DNA of 11,687 nucleotides from Nocardioides sp. (lineage in GTDB: Bacteria; Actinomycetota; Actinomycetes; Propionibacteriales; Nocardioidaceae). The DNA is taken from positions 1,758 through 13,444 of the forward strand of contig DOWL01000089.1 in assembly GCA_003519585.1 (NCBI GenBank). The letters are read 5' to 3'. A program made the position numbers and the translations under genes. Positions within the stretch are counted from its first letter, which is position 1, and each line of letters starts with the position of its first letter. Below the pieces are notes generated by a model, which saw only the letters and a list, made by a program, of their open reading frames with translations, did no database searches and had not been told where the DNA came from. Of the stretch, positions 1-6,969 are shown piece by piece.

Positions 1-2
1 AC

Positions 3-683
3 GACTACCTCGTCAAGCCGTTCCGGCCCCGCGAGCTGCGCGCCCGCGCCGACGCGATGCTGCGGCGGATGCGGCTGGGCACGCCCGCCGACGCCGTACC
101 CGCGCCACCCGCGCCCACCCATGAGCCCGAGCCGGTCTCCGAGTCCTGGGCGGCGGCCGCGGCCCGCGAGCTCCGGACGCCGGTCCTGCCTGCAGTCCCG
201 GCTGCGACGCCAGAGGCAACCGAAGCACCAGCCGCAGCGGCCCCGGTCGCCGCTGAGCCAGTGCCGGCGGCGCCGGCCGCGGAGCCGGTCGCCCCACCAC
301 CGCGGCAGCCACTTCCCGAGCCCGCCGTGGTGACCGGCGCCTCGGTCGGCCAATCACCGCGGCTGCTCCAGCACGCCGGGCTCACGCTGGACAGCGAGTC
401 GGGGCGGATCACCTACCGCGGCCGCCGGCTCGACCTCACCCCCGAGGAGGTCGACCTGCTGACCACCCTGCTGCGCACCGGCCGCCGGGTCCGCAGCAAG
501 GCCGACCTGGTGCTGGCCCTGCGCGGCTACGCCGGCACCTCGCAGTTCGTCAACGAGGCCGACAAGCGTCGCGTCGACACCCACGTCACCAACCTGCGCG
601 CCAAGCTCGGCCAGGACGGCTCCTCGCCCCAGCTGATCGAGACCGTGCGAGGAGTCGGCTACCGCCTCAGCCAGGCGAGTTGA
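3..683 (+). CDS. Response regulator, OmpR/PhoB type (5' partial)
   Basis: Two-component response regulator that binds DNA after phosphorylation by a sensor kinase outside the window. Only the last 226 residues are visible; the reading frame is open from base 3. It begins with DYLVKPF, the end of a CheY-like receiver domain with the conserved Lys-Pro pair, and continues into the final receiver helix. A linker of about 93 residues follows (visible residues 27-119), very rich in Ala, Pro and Glu. The C-terminal winged helix covers about residues 125-226, with the typical LTPEEVDLL, RVDTHVTNLRAKLG and ETVRGVGYRL segments. Linkers in this family are usually a few to about 20 residues, so this one is odd. 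The gene converges on the lipoprotein gene of the glycosyltransferase cluster with a 6-bp gap. Cognate kinase and target genes cannot be read from the sequence. Confidence 0.93.
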   Translation, partial: DYLVKPFRPRELRARADAMLRRMRLGTPADAVPAPPAPTHEPEPVSESWAAAAARELRTPVLPAVPAATPEATEAPAAAAPVAAEPVPAAPAAEPVAPPPRQPLPEPAVVTGASVGQSPRLLQHAGLTLDSESGRITYRGRRLDLTPEEVDLLTTLLRTGRRVRSKADLVLALRGYAGTSQFVNEADKRRVDTHVTNLRAKLGQDGSSPQLIETVRGVGYRLSQAS

Positions 684-689
684 GAGCGC

Positions 690-1415
690 TCAGTTGGCGT
701 CGACCGGGATCTCCGAGACCACGGTCTCCTTCTCGGAAGGGAAGATCGCGATGGGCACCTGCTGGACCACCTGCATGGGGACGTACTTCCCGGAGCCGGC
801 CTCGGTCTCGACGCTGACCAGCGCGCTCAGCGTCAGCGTGACGCCGATGGTGCTGGGGGCCAGGGTCCCGATCTCCTGGTTGCGGAGCTCGAAGGCACCC
901 TTGGGCGAGGTGATCAGCATGCCGTGCTTCGAGGTCAGCGGCTGAGGGTCGAAGGTGGTCTTGGCGGCCACCGCGTCGAGAGAGTACGGCGCCTCGGGCG
1001 GTCCACCGTCGGACGTGGTGGTCGACGAGGTCACGGTGATGTGGCTCAGCCACACCTTGCGCTTGGTCTTGAACGGGTCGCGCAGGTCGCGGGTCAGGTC
1101 GTAGGCCTGGAAAGTGAAGGAGAAGAACTTGCTGCCCTTGGGGTACCACTCGTTGGTCCGCGGCGTCGACTTGGTCGGGTAGAGCGTGTAGACGAAGTCG
1201 ATCCCGGGCGCCTCGGGCAGCTCGATGTGCGACTGGAAGGTGCCATCGCGGGTGAACTGCGAGTCGAACGCCGGCGCGGCCGCGGACGGCGTACCGGACG
1301 CCGCCGGAGTCGGGTCGCCGTCGTCACGGCCGAAGGCATCGCAGCCCCCGGCCGCGATCGAGAGCGAGACGGCGAGGGCAGCGACCAGCCCCCGGCGTAC
1401 GAAGCTGCGGGTCAT
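690..1415 (-). CDS. Predicted lipoprotein of the glycosyltransferase cluster
   Basis: 241-residue exported lipoprotein of no family I recognise. The start is the ATG at 1415, which overlaps the stop of the upstream glycosyltransferase as ATGA, so translation is probably coupled. The N-terminus MTRSFVRR is basic, is followed by a hydrophobic stretch (residues 9-22), and ends in a lipobox-like AAGGC with the lipidated Cys at 25. A Pro/Ala/Thr-rich tether (about residues 32-48) leads to a soluble domain of about 190 residues rich in beta-prone segments, with no further Cys. It is expected to sit on the outer face of the cytoplasmic membrane. Its place in the operon suggests that it helps the glycosyltransferase, for example in export or as part of a synthase complex; that is inference. 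The frame stays open far upstream into the glycosyltransferase gene, but only this start gives a signal peptide. Confidence 0.85.
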   Translation of the reverse strand: MTRSFVRRGLVAALAVSLSIAAGGCDAFGRDDGDPTPAASGTPSAAAPAFDSQFTRDGTFQSHIELPEAPGIDFVYTLYPTKSTPRTNEWYPKGSKFFSFTFQAYDLTRDLRDPFKTKRKVWLSHITVTSSTTTSDGGPPEAPYSLDAVAAKTTFDPQPLTSKHGMLITSPKGAFELRNQEIGTLAPSTIGVTLTLSALVSVETEAGSGKYVPMQVVQQVPIAIFPSEKETVVSEIPVDAN

Positions 1416-2902
1416 GCCTTGTATCCCCGGTAGCGGCGCAGCGCCTTCATCAACATCCATGCGGTCTGGAGGACCGTGATGACACCGAGGATCGGCCAGC
1501 ACACCGAGAGGATGTCGGACTGGAGGCTGATCGGGAGTTGGAGCCAGATCGCCGCGGCCGCCAGCAGGAAGATCACCAGCGAGACGAACGGGTAGAGGTA
1601 CGACGAGCCCTTGCCGCGCTCGGCCTTCGCCTGCGCGGCCCAGTTGTCGGTCTGGGTGCGGCTGAAGAACTTCACCCACGCGCGCACGAAGTGACCCATC
1701 CGGATCCACATGTAGAACTCGGCCGGCCAGAACGCCAGCGCGAAGACGTAGTCGCGCCGGTTCGCGAACGCCATCGACCTCGCCACCCGGAAGTTGAGGA
1801 CCTCCGCGGCCAGCGGCGGCAGCACCCACCACCACTCGAAGACGAACGCCGAGATCGAGAGCGACGCGGTGAGCAGCATCAGGAAGCCGAGCCGGGTGAA
1901 GATGTTGAGCACCATCGAGAGGTGCTCGAACCAACGCAGCCGCAGGTTGGGGTGGAACGGTTGCCCGCGGGTGTCGCCGCGCTGGCCGGGCCACATCAGG
2001 TCGATGGCGCCGTAGTTCCACTTCACCTGCTGGCCGTCGAGGCTGCGCAGCGTGGTCATGCCGCCCACGTGGGCGTACGCCGTCGCGCTGATCTTGGTGA
2101 GGAAGCCGGCGCTCTTGATCTGCAGCGAGAGCAGGGAGTCCTCGACCTCGCTGTCGTTGACCCACGGCGTCCGCTGGTGACTGTCCTTGAGCACCTGCTT
2201 GAGGGCCCGCGTGGAGAAGATCGAGAACTGGCCGCCCAGCACCGCCATGTTGCGGCCCTTGAGCAGGTTCTGCATGTTGAACGCCGAGAACTGGGCCCGT
2301 TGGCCAGCGATCAGGAACTTGGCCATCCAGCCGTCGAGGGCGCTGTCGTCGATGGAGTAGATCGCGGAGATGCCGCCGATCCGGTCGTCGCTGGAGATCT
2401 CGTCGACCAGGCACTCGAGCGCGTTGGGCTCGGGCGTGGTGTCGCCGTCGACACCGAGCAGGAAGTCCATCGACTCGACCAGCGAGTAGCCGTAGTTGAG
2501 CGCTCCGACCTTCTTGTCGGGGTTCTTGCCGATGTCGTGGATGTAGATGACCGTCGTCTGGTCGCCGCTGGGCGTCTTGCGCGTGTGCGGCCCGGCGTAG
2601 TGGCTGGCCACCTCGAGCGAGTCGTCGGTGGTGTTGTTGATGATCACGTGGATCACGTCGGGCATCCGCGTCTGCATCAGCAGCGAGTCGAGGACACCGG
2701 CGATCGTCTCGGCCTCGTTGTAGGCGGGGATGATGCAGCCCACGGTCGGGCGCTGCTCGGGGATCGCGGCGACCTCCTCGAGGAAGGTCTCCTCGTAGTC
2801 GCTCAACCCCTGGTCACGACGGAGCACGTACTCGTTGCCCGCGACGGGTGTCGGCACCGTCGAGGGGTCGACGCGGAGGGACCCGGACCCTTCGTTGCTC
2901 AC
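1412..2902 (-). CDS. Membrane glycosyltransferase, family 2
   Basis: 496-residue GT-A fold glycosyltransferase of the GT2 group that includes processive polysaccharide synthases (cellulose, hyaluronan and poly-GlcNAc type). Residues 53-310 form the cytosolic catalytic domain: the nucleotide-sugar-binding VGCIIPAYNEAETI, the metal-binding DGD at 152-154, an NDSEVEDSL segment carrying the likely base, and QQVKW at 291-295 in the place of the QxxRW acceptor motif. About five hydrophobic segments follow (roughly 331-353, 356-371, 385-405, 436-455, 464-485); none precedes the catalytic domain. I chose the GTG at 2902 because AAGGAG lies 9 nt before it. A longer frame up to 2974 lacks such a site and would add non-conserved residues. 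It lies 87 bp after the secreted repeat-protein gene and is coupled to the lipoprotein gene. Substrate and product are unknown. Confidence 0.92.
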   Translation of the reverse strand: MSNEGSGSLRVDPSTVPTPVAGNEYVLRRDQGLSDYEETFLEEVAAIPEQRPTVGCIIPAYNEAETIAGVLDSLLMQTRMPDVIHVIINNTTDDSLEVASHYAGPHTRKTPSGDQTTVIYIHDIGKNPDKKVGALNYGYSLVESMDFLLGVDGDTTPEPNALECLVDEISSDDRIGGISAIYSIDDSALDGWMAKFLIAGQRAQFSAFNMQNLLKGRNMAVLGGQFSIFSTRALKQVLKDSHQRTPWVNDSEVEDSLLSLQIKSAGFLTKISATAYAHVGGMTTLRSLDGQQVKWNYGAIDLMWPGQRGDTRGQPFHPNLRLRWFEHLSMVLNIFTRLGFLMLLTASLSISAFVFEWWWVLPPLAAEVLNFRVARSMAFANRRDYVFALAFWPAEFYMWIRMGHFVRAWVKFFSRTQTDNWAAQAKAERGKGSSYLYPFVSLVIFLLAAAAIWLQLPISLQSDILSVCWPILGVITVLQTAWMLMKALRRYRGYKA

Positions 2903-2909
2903 TGGTCTA

Positions 2910-2919
2910 GTCTCCTTCG
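2910..2919 (-). promoter_or_regulatory. Ribosome binding site deciding the glycosyltransferase start
   Basis: On the minus strand GAAGGAGACT precedes GTGAGCAACG. The AAGGAG core is 9 nt from the GTG at 2902 and is one of the clearest Shine-Dalgarno sites in the window. It supports the 496-residue product over the 520-residue frame. Confidence 0.7.
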
Positions 2920-2959
2920 ATCTCGCGCCCCGTGCAGGCAAACGGGCAAATTGCGTCAA

Positions 2960-2985
2960 GGTGACGCTGCTCACCCTGAGTCACC
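2960..2985 (-). terminator. Possible hairpin between the repeat-protein and glycosyltransferase genes
   Basis: GGTGAC (2960-2965) and GTCACC (2980-2985) are perfect inverted 6-mers with a possible CTCA/TGAG helix nested inside. The structure lies within 5 bp after the stop of the secreted repeat-protein gene on the minus strand. No T-run follows, so it is more likely an attenuating or RNA-stabilising hairpin than a strong terminator. It could set different levels for the two genes. Confidence 0.3.
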
Positions 2986-2989
2986 CAGG

Positions 2990-4240
2990 TCAGCCAGGGG
3001 GCGGCGTCCAGCACTGATCCCCGTCCTGTTGGGCGTCCGGCTGGTGCGGTAGCAACACCGAGCCGAGCCCCGTCGTCTGCCCGGTGGTCACGGCGACGGG
3101 AACCGAGGTGGCGGCGTACTTGCAGTAGCTGGTGCCCTTGCCGAGGTACGGCGAGTAGGGCCCGGGCCCGGCTACGACCACGAGGTCGGTTCGAGTGCTG
3201 AGTTGGCCACCGAGCACGAAGCTGCCGTCCGCGGCCGAGGTGGTCGTGCCCAGGGTCGCGCCGGCGGTCGTCATCAGCGTGACCGAGGCGCCTTCGAGCG
3301 GGTTCGCCGGTCGGTTGGCGTCGACGATCGTGCCGGCGACGGTCGCGCCGGGCTGGGTGAGCCGCACCGTGCCGAACGACGTCTTCCCGGACTTGACCTT
3401 GCCCTGGACCCGGATCGTGCCGCCGAGGTAGCCACCGGCGCCGGGGAGGACCACGTCGTACTTCCCGGGGTAGAGCCCCTGGAAGGTGACCGTCCCGTGC
3501 GCCGCCTTCTGGGTCCAGAACTGGCCGTTGCCGCGGCTCACGGCGGTGACGTAGGCGACGCCGGGGTAGGGCTGGTCGCCGGCGTACAGATCGACCACGA
3601 AGCGTCCGGCCTTCTTGGTCAGGTTGATGTGGGCCTTCTTGAACTTGCCGGACTTGAGCTTCGGGAACCACGCGCTCTTGCCGACCCAGGCCTTGCGCTT
3701 GTCGTAGGTGAAGACCGAGTAGCTGCCTGGCGGGAGCCCGCCCAGGGCGAACTCGCCCGCGCTGTTGGCCGTGACCTCGAAGGAGTTGCGGTCGGTGTTG
3801 GCGGCCACGATCCGGGCGCCGCCCGCGGGCTTGCCGTTGGCCTTGACCACGCCGCCGATGGCGGCGCCGGTGCGCATCTTGACGTTCTTGACCGTGGTGG
3901 CGCCGGCGGTGACCGTGACCACCACGTCGGCCGGGTAGTACTTCTCCACGTCGTACGACGGGCGCTGGTCGGTGAACTGCAGGTGGTAGGTCCCGGGCTC
4001 CAGCGACAGCGAGTAGCCACCGCCGCGCACCTTTCGCGAGGCGATGTAGGACCAGTCGGCGGCGAACCAGGTCACCTTCACCTTGGGGCTCTGGTCGCCG
4101 TGGGCGCTGACGGTGCCGCGCACGCGCCCGGTCGCGGCCTGCGCGGGGCTCGCCACTAGGACGGGTGCGAGGAGCGCAACGAGGCCGAGGAGCGCCAGGA
4201 CGACTCCGGGCAGGCCTGTACGCCGAGAGAGGGGGGACAC
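2990..4240 (-). CDS. Secreted protein with four carboxypeptidase-regulatory-like repeats
   Basis: 416-residue exported protein. Residues 1-35 are a signal peptide: SPLSRR, a long hydrophobic core, and SPAQA before a likely cut at 35/36. Four beta-sandwich repeats of the carboxypeptidase-regulatory-like or Cna-B-like type follow at about 37-124, 126-210, 212-295 and 298-400. Each starts with a G-x-V strand and most carry the motif aromatic-x-L-x-G-L-x-P-G-x-Y (for example FALGGLPPGSYSV and FQGLYPGKYDVVL). Two Cys, at 373 and 410, could form a disulfide. There is no LPXTG motif, C-terminal membrane segment or peptidase catalytic domain. Such domains usually act as structural or sugar-binding modules. 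It is first in the cluster with the glycosyltransferase and lipoprotein, suggesting a surface partner of the product. The GTG at 4240 has a weak Shine-Dalgarno site but a well-placed leaderless promoter. Confidence 0.85.
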   Translation of the reverse strand: MSPLSRRTGLPGVVLALLGLVALLAPVLVASPAQAATGRVRGTVSAHGDQSPKVKVTWFAADWSYIASRKVRGGGYSLSLEPGTYHLQFTDQRPSYDVEKYYPADVVVTVTAGATTVKNVKMRTGAAIGGVVKANGKPAGGARIVAANTDRNSFEVTANSAGEFALGGLPPGSYSVFTYDKRKAWVGKSAWFPKLKSGKFKKAHINLTKKAGRFVVDLYAGDQPYPGVAYVTAVSRGNGQFWTQKAAHGTVTFQGLYPGKYDVVLPGAGGYLGGTIRVQGKVKSGKTSFGTVRLTQPGATVAGTIVDANRPANPLEGASVTLMTTAGATLGTTTSAADGSFVLGGQLSTRTDLVVVAGPGPYSPYLGKGTSYCKYAATSVPVAVTTGQTTGLGSVLLPHQPDAQQDGDQCWTPPPG

Positions 4241-4246
4241 CCCACT

Positions 4247-4252
4247 ACGGTA
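4247..4252 (-). promoter_or_regulatory. -10 element of a leaderless promoter for the envelope cluster
   Basis: On the minus strand TACCGT (TANNNT pattern) is followed by exactly 6 nt, AGTGGG, and then the GTG start at 4240. Transcription would start at or beside the first base of the start codon, which fits the lack of a good ribosome binding site. No convincing -35 box is visible. Confidence 0.5.
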
Positions 4253-4284
4253 AGTCGGCTAGCCGCTCAGCGCATGCCGACGCG

Positions 4285-4476
4285 TCAGATTGCCTTCTCG
4301 GCTTCGAGACAGCGCTCGACCACCCGGAAGCCGAGCCGGTCGTTGATGGCGTTCATGTGGTGGTTGACGTCGGCATTGCCGGTGATGATCCAGGCGAGGT
4401 CGGGGAAGCGTCCGGCGAGCGCCTCCTGGTTGGCGACCTTGACGGCCAGGCCGAGCCGGTGGCCGCACGACGTCAT
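4285..4476 (-). pseudogene. C-terminal remnant of a GNAT N-acetyltransferase
   Basis: An open frame of 63 codons whose translation matches only the end of a GNAT acetyltransferase: CGHRLGLAVKVANQEAL resembles the acetyl-CoA-binding RGHRLGLALKxAN motif A, and later NADVNHHMNAINDRLGFRVV resembles the family's NAxxNxxMxxVNxxLGF ending. The family is normally about 150-200 residues, so the N-terminal two thirds are missing. Upstream in frame there is a TAG seven codons before the ATG. Similarity stops at about base 4468, exactly where the inverted-repeat block begins. The fragment lies downstream of glmM on the same strand and could be transcribed by read-through, but it is very unlikely to make an active enzyme. 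Confidence 0.75.
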
Positions 4477-4566
4477 ACGCCTCCGTAGCCCTGGCTACCG
4501 AGACGGATGACGTCTCCCGGGAAGTCATACGGGAGGGCTGCGGGTGGCGCCGCGACGTATGACGTC
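4469..4566. repeat. Block of four alternating 11-bp inverted repeats
   Basis: Consensus GACGTCATACG. Copies: 4469-4479 forward (exact), 4504-4514 reverse (CGGATGACGTC, one mismatch), 4521-4531 forward (GAAGTCATACG, one mismatch) and 4556-4566 reverse (exact). The spacing is symmetrical: start to start 35, 17 and 35 bp. It therefore forms two 46-bp palindromic units separated by TCCCGG. The first unit is nearly self-complementary throughout: its inner part also pairs (GTAGCC at 4486-4491 with GGCTAC at 4493-4498). The block lies between the GNAT remnant and the glmM stop. It could be a REP/BIME-like or MITE-like element, a regulator binding array, or a terminator for glmM. No duplicated target site is evident. 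Confidence 0.75.
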
Positions 4567-4585
4567 AGGCGCGCTCGGGCGACCG

Positions 4586-5941
4586 TCAGCGCAACGCGAG
4601 CCGCTCGCGCACGACGGCGGCGAGCCGGTCGGCGACGCCGCGGGCGCCGTCGTCGGTCGGGGCCTCGACCATGACCCGCACCATCGGCTCGGTGCCGGAG
4701 GGGCGGAGCAGCACCCGGCCGCGGCCGGCGAGGCCGGCCTCCTCGGCGGCGACGGCCGCGGCGAGCACCGGGTCGTCGTCGGTGCGGTCCTTGTCGACGT
4801 CGGTGACGTTGACGAGTACCTGTGGCAGTCGGGTGACCACCGACGCGAGCTCCTGGAGCCCCTGACCGGTGGCCACCATCCGCTGGAGGAGGTGCAGCGC
4901 CGTGAGGATGCCGTCGCCGGTGGTGGCGTATCGGCTCATGATCACGTGGCCCGACTGCTCGCCACCGAGGACGTAGCCCCCGGCGCGCATCTCCTCGAGC
5001 ACGTAGCGGTCACCCACCCGGGTCTGCACCACCCGCAGGCCGGCCGACTCCATCGCCTGCACGAAGCCGAGGTTGCTCATCACGGTTGCGACCACGGTGC
5101 GGTCGACCAGCTCGCCTGCCTCCGCGAGGCCCAGGGCCAAGATGGCGAGCAGTTGGTCACCATCGACGTCGCGACCCTCGTGGTCGACGGCGAGACACCG
5201 GTCGGCGTCGCCGTCGAGGGCGATCCCGACGTCCGCGCGGTGCTCGAGGACGGCGGCCTGCAGTGGCCCGAGGTGGGTGGAGCCGCAGCCCTCGTTGATG
5301 TTGAGGCCGTCGGGCTCGGAGCCGATCACGATCACCTCGGCGCCCGCGGCCCGCAGCGCCATCGGCGCGGCGACGCTACCGGCGCCGTTGGCGCAGTCGA
5401 CGACGACCTTGAGCCCGGTCAGCGGGCGGTCCAAGGTGGCGACCAGGTGGTCGACGTACTCCTCGATCGGCCGCTCGTACGGGCGCACCCGGCCGACCGA
5501 CGCACCGACGGGTGCATCCCAGGCGCTGCCCAGCAGCTCCTCGATCTGGGCCTCGATCGCGTCGTCCAGCTTGTGCCCGCCGCGGGCGAGGAACTTGATG
5601 CCGTTGTCGGGCATCGGGTTGTGCGACGCACTGATGACCACGCCCAGGTCGGCGTCGAGGGCGTCGGTCAGGAAGGCGACGCCCGGGGTCGGGACGACCC
5701 GGAGCCGGAGTACGTCGACGCCGGCCGAGGCCAGCCCGGCCACGACCGCGTGCTCGAGGATCTGCCCCGAGATGCGCGGGTCGCGCCCGACCACCGCGAG
5801 GGGTCGCTCGCGGGTCCGGTCGTAGTCGCCGCGGTCGATGATGACCCGCGCCGCGGCGACCGACAGGTCGAGGGCGAGCTCGGCCGTGACCTCGCGGTTG
5901 GCGAGGCCACGGACCCCGTCGGTGCCGAAGACGCGCGGCAT
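4586..5941 (-). CDS. glmM: Phosphoglucosamine mutase
   Basis: Cytosolic enzyme that converts glucosamine-6-phosphate to glucosamine-1-phosphate, the step before UDP-GlcNAc and so peptidoglycan synthesis. It has 451 residues, normal for GlmM. It opens with MPRVFGTDGVRG. The phosphorylated serine is S106 in ISASHNPMPDNGIKF, the metal-binding loop is DGDADR at 243-248, and the C-terminal phosphate-binding loop is RPSGTEPMVRV. The frame continues upstream into rpsI, but the ATG at 5941 fits the family's N-terminus. It starts 23 bp after the rpsI stop, so it is co-transcribed with rplM and rpsI, as is common in actinobacteria. The Shine-Dalgarno site is weak, which fits coupling or read-through from rpsI. 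Confidence 0.97.
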   Translation of the reverse strand: MPRVFGTDGVRGLANREVTAELALDLSVAAARVIIDRGDYDRTRERPLAVVGRDPRISGQILEHAVVAGLASAGVDVLRLRVVPTPGVAFLTDALDADLGVVISASHNPMPDNGIKFLARGGHKLDDAIEAQIEELLGSAWDAPVGASVGRVRPYERPIEEYVDHLVATLDRPLTGLKVVVDCANGAGSVAAPMALRAAGAEVIVIGSEPDGLNINEGCGSTHLGPLQAAVLEHRADVGIALDGDADRCLAVDHEGRDVDGDQLLAILALGLAEAGELVDRTVVATVMSNLGFVQAMESAGLRVVQTRVGDRYVLEEMRAGGYVLGGEQSGHVIMSRYATTGDGILTALHLLQRMVATGQGLQELASVVTRLPQVLVNVTDVDKDRTDDDPVLAAAVAAEEAGLAGRGRVLLRPSGTEPMVRVMVEAPTDDGARGVADRLAAVVRERLALR

Positions 5942-5964
5942 CCCGGGTTGTCTCGAGCCTGCGA

Positions 5965-6480
5965 TCAGCGCTTGCTGTACTGCGGAGCCTTGCGGGCCTT
6001 CTTGAGACCGGCCTTCTTGCGCTCGATGACGCGGGCGTCGCGGGTGAGCAGCCCGGCCTTCTTGAGCGAGGGACGGTTGGCCTCGACGTCGATCGCGTTG
6101 AGGCAACGGGCCACGCCCAGGCGCAGCGCGCCGGCCTGGCCGGTGATGCCGCCGCCGTGGATGCGAGCGATCACGTCGAAGCGGCCCTCGAGCTGCAGCT
6201 CGGCGAACGGCTCGTTGACCACCTGCTGGTGGAGCTTGTTGGGGAAGTAGGAGTCGAGGGTGCGGCCGTTGATGGTCCACACGCCGGTGCCGGGGACGAT
6301 GCGCACCCGGGCCACGGCCTCCTTGCGACGACCGGTGGCCGCGGCGGGGGCGATGGTGGCGGGACGGGCCGGGGTGTCGGCCGAAGGCGCGCTCTCGGAG
6401 CTGTAGGCGATGCCGCTCTCGTCGGCGGTGTAGGTCTCCTCGACCTCGGTGCCCTGGTCCTCAGAAGTCTGGGAAGTCAC
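5965..6480 (-). CDS. rpsI: 30S ribosomal protein S9
   Basis: Small-subunit ribosomal protein that contacts 16S rRNA and P-site tRNA through its basic tail. It has 171 residues. The conserved S9 core begins at about residue 48 with [16 protein letters not shown] and includes [31 protein letters not shown] and the C-terminal [14 protein letters not shown], ending in the invariant Ser-Lys-Arg. The first 45 or so residues are an acidic, Ser/Thr/Ala-rich extension typical of actinobacterial S9 and absent from E. coli. The GTG at 6480 is preceded by AGAGGA with 7 nt spacing. It lies 31 bp after rplM and 23 bp before glmM in one operon. Confidence 0.97.
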   Translation of the reverse strand: MTSQTSEDQGTEVEETYTADESGIAYSSESAPSADTPARPATIAPAAATGRRKEAVARVRIVPGTGVWTINGRTLDSYFPNKLHQQVVNEPFAELQLEGRFDVIARIHGGGITGQAGALRLGVARCLNAIDVEANRPSLKKAGLLTRDARVIERKKAGLKKARKAPQYSKR

Positions 6481-6511
6481 TGTTGTTCCTCTGCTGGCTG
6501 GTCGGGGACGA

Positions 6512-6955
6512 CTACTGGGAGATCTGAGTGATCTCGAAGGGGACGGCCTTCTGGGCCTGGTGGGGGTGCGTCGGGCCCGAGTAGACCTTCAGCTTCTTGA
6601 TCATCTGCCGACCCAGCTTGTTCTTGGGGAGCATGCCCCAGACGGCCTTCTCGACGACCTTGCGAGCGTCCTTGTCGAGGAGCTGCCCGACCGGGGTGGC
6701 GGTGAGGCCACCCGGGTAGCCGGAGTGCCGGTAGGAGAGCTTGGAGGTCTTCTTGTCTCCGCTCAGCGCGACCTTCTCGGCGTTGACGATGATGACGAAG
6801 TCACCGGTGTCGACGTGCGGGGCGAAGATCGGCTTGTGCTTGCCGCGCAGCAGGTTCGCGGCCTGGACCGCGAGGCGGCCGAGCACGATGTCCTCGGCGT
6901 CGATGACGTGCCAGGCGCGCTGGATGTCGCCGGGCTTGGGGCTGTAGGTGCGCAC
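6512..6955 (-). CDS. rplM: 50S ribosomal protein L13
   Basis: Large-subunit ribosomal protein that acts early in 50S assembly. It has 147 residues, the usual length. Recognisable segments are [24 protein letters not shown] cut to [15 protein letters not shown] near the start, [34 protein letters not shown] and [15 protein letters not shown]. It starts with GTG at 6955 and is followed by rpsI, the widespread L13-S9 pair. GAGAG lies about 10 nt before the start. The 75 nt upstream can fold into a closed leader that ends next to this ribosome binding site, so translation may be regulated there. Confidence 0.97.
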   Translation of the reverse strand: MRTYSPKPGDIQRAWHVIDAEDIVLGRLAVQAANLLRGKHKPIFAPHVDTGDFVIIVNAEKVALSGDKKTSKLSYRHSGYPGGLTATPVGQLLDKDARKVVEKAVWGMLPKNKLGRQMIKKLKVYSGPTHPHQAQKAVPFEITQISQ

Positions 6956-6969
6956 GAAAGTGTCTCTCT

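Noticed and set aside
1416..2414. N-terminal extension of the lipoprotein frame upstream of 1415
   Set aside because: It is an Arg/Pro-rich shadow of the glycosyltransferase gene; the signal peptide and lipobox begin only at the ATG at 1415.
2931..2962. Resemblance to the GGCAAAC core of a cyclic-di-GMP (GEMM) riboswitch on the plus strand
   Set aside because: The partner GACGCAAAGCC segment and the P1 stem are missing, and there is no plus-strand gene for it to control.
1538..3052. 504-codon open frame on the plus strand opposite the glycosyltransferase gene
   Set aside because: Antisense shadow of a gene with clear catalytic motifs; the product is charged low-complexity sequence.
4259..4528. 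89-codon minus-strand frame overlapping the GNAT remnant
   Set aside because: Different frame, Arg/Pro-rich product; the GNAT-like residues are in the other frame.
4544..6250. 568-codon open frame on the plus strand opposite glmM and rpsI
   Set aside because: It mirrors two certain genes; its product is low-complexity, rich in Gly, Val, Asp, Arg and His, without family motifs. Long antisense frames are expected in high-GC DNA.
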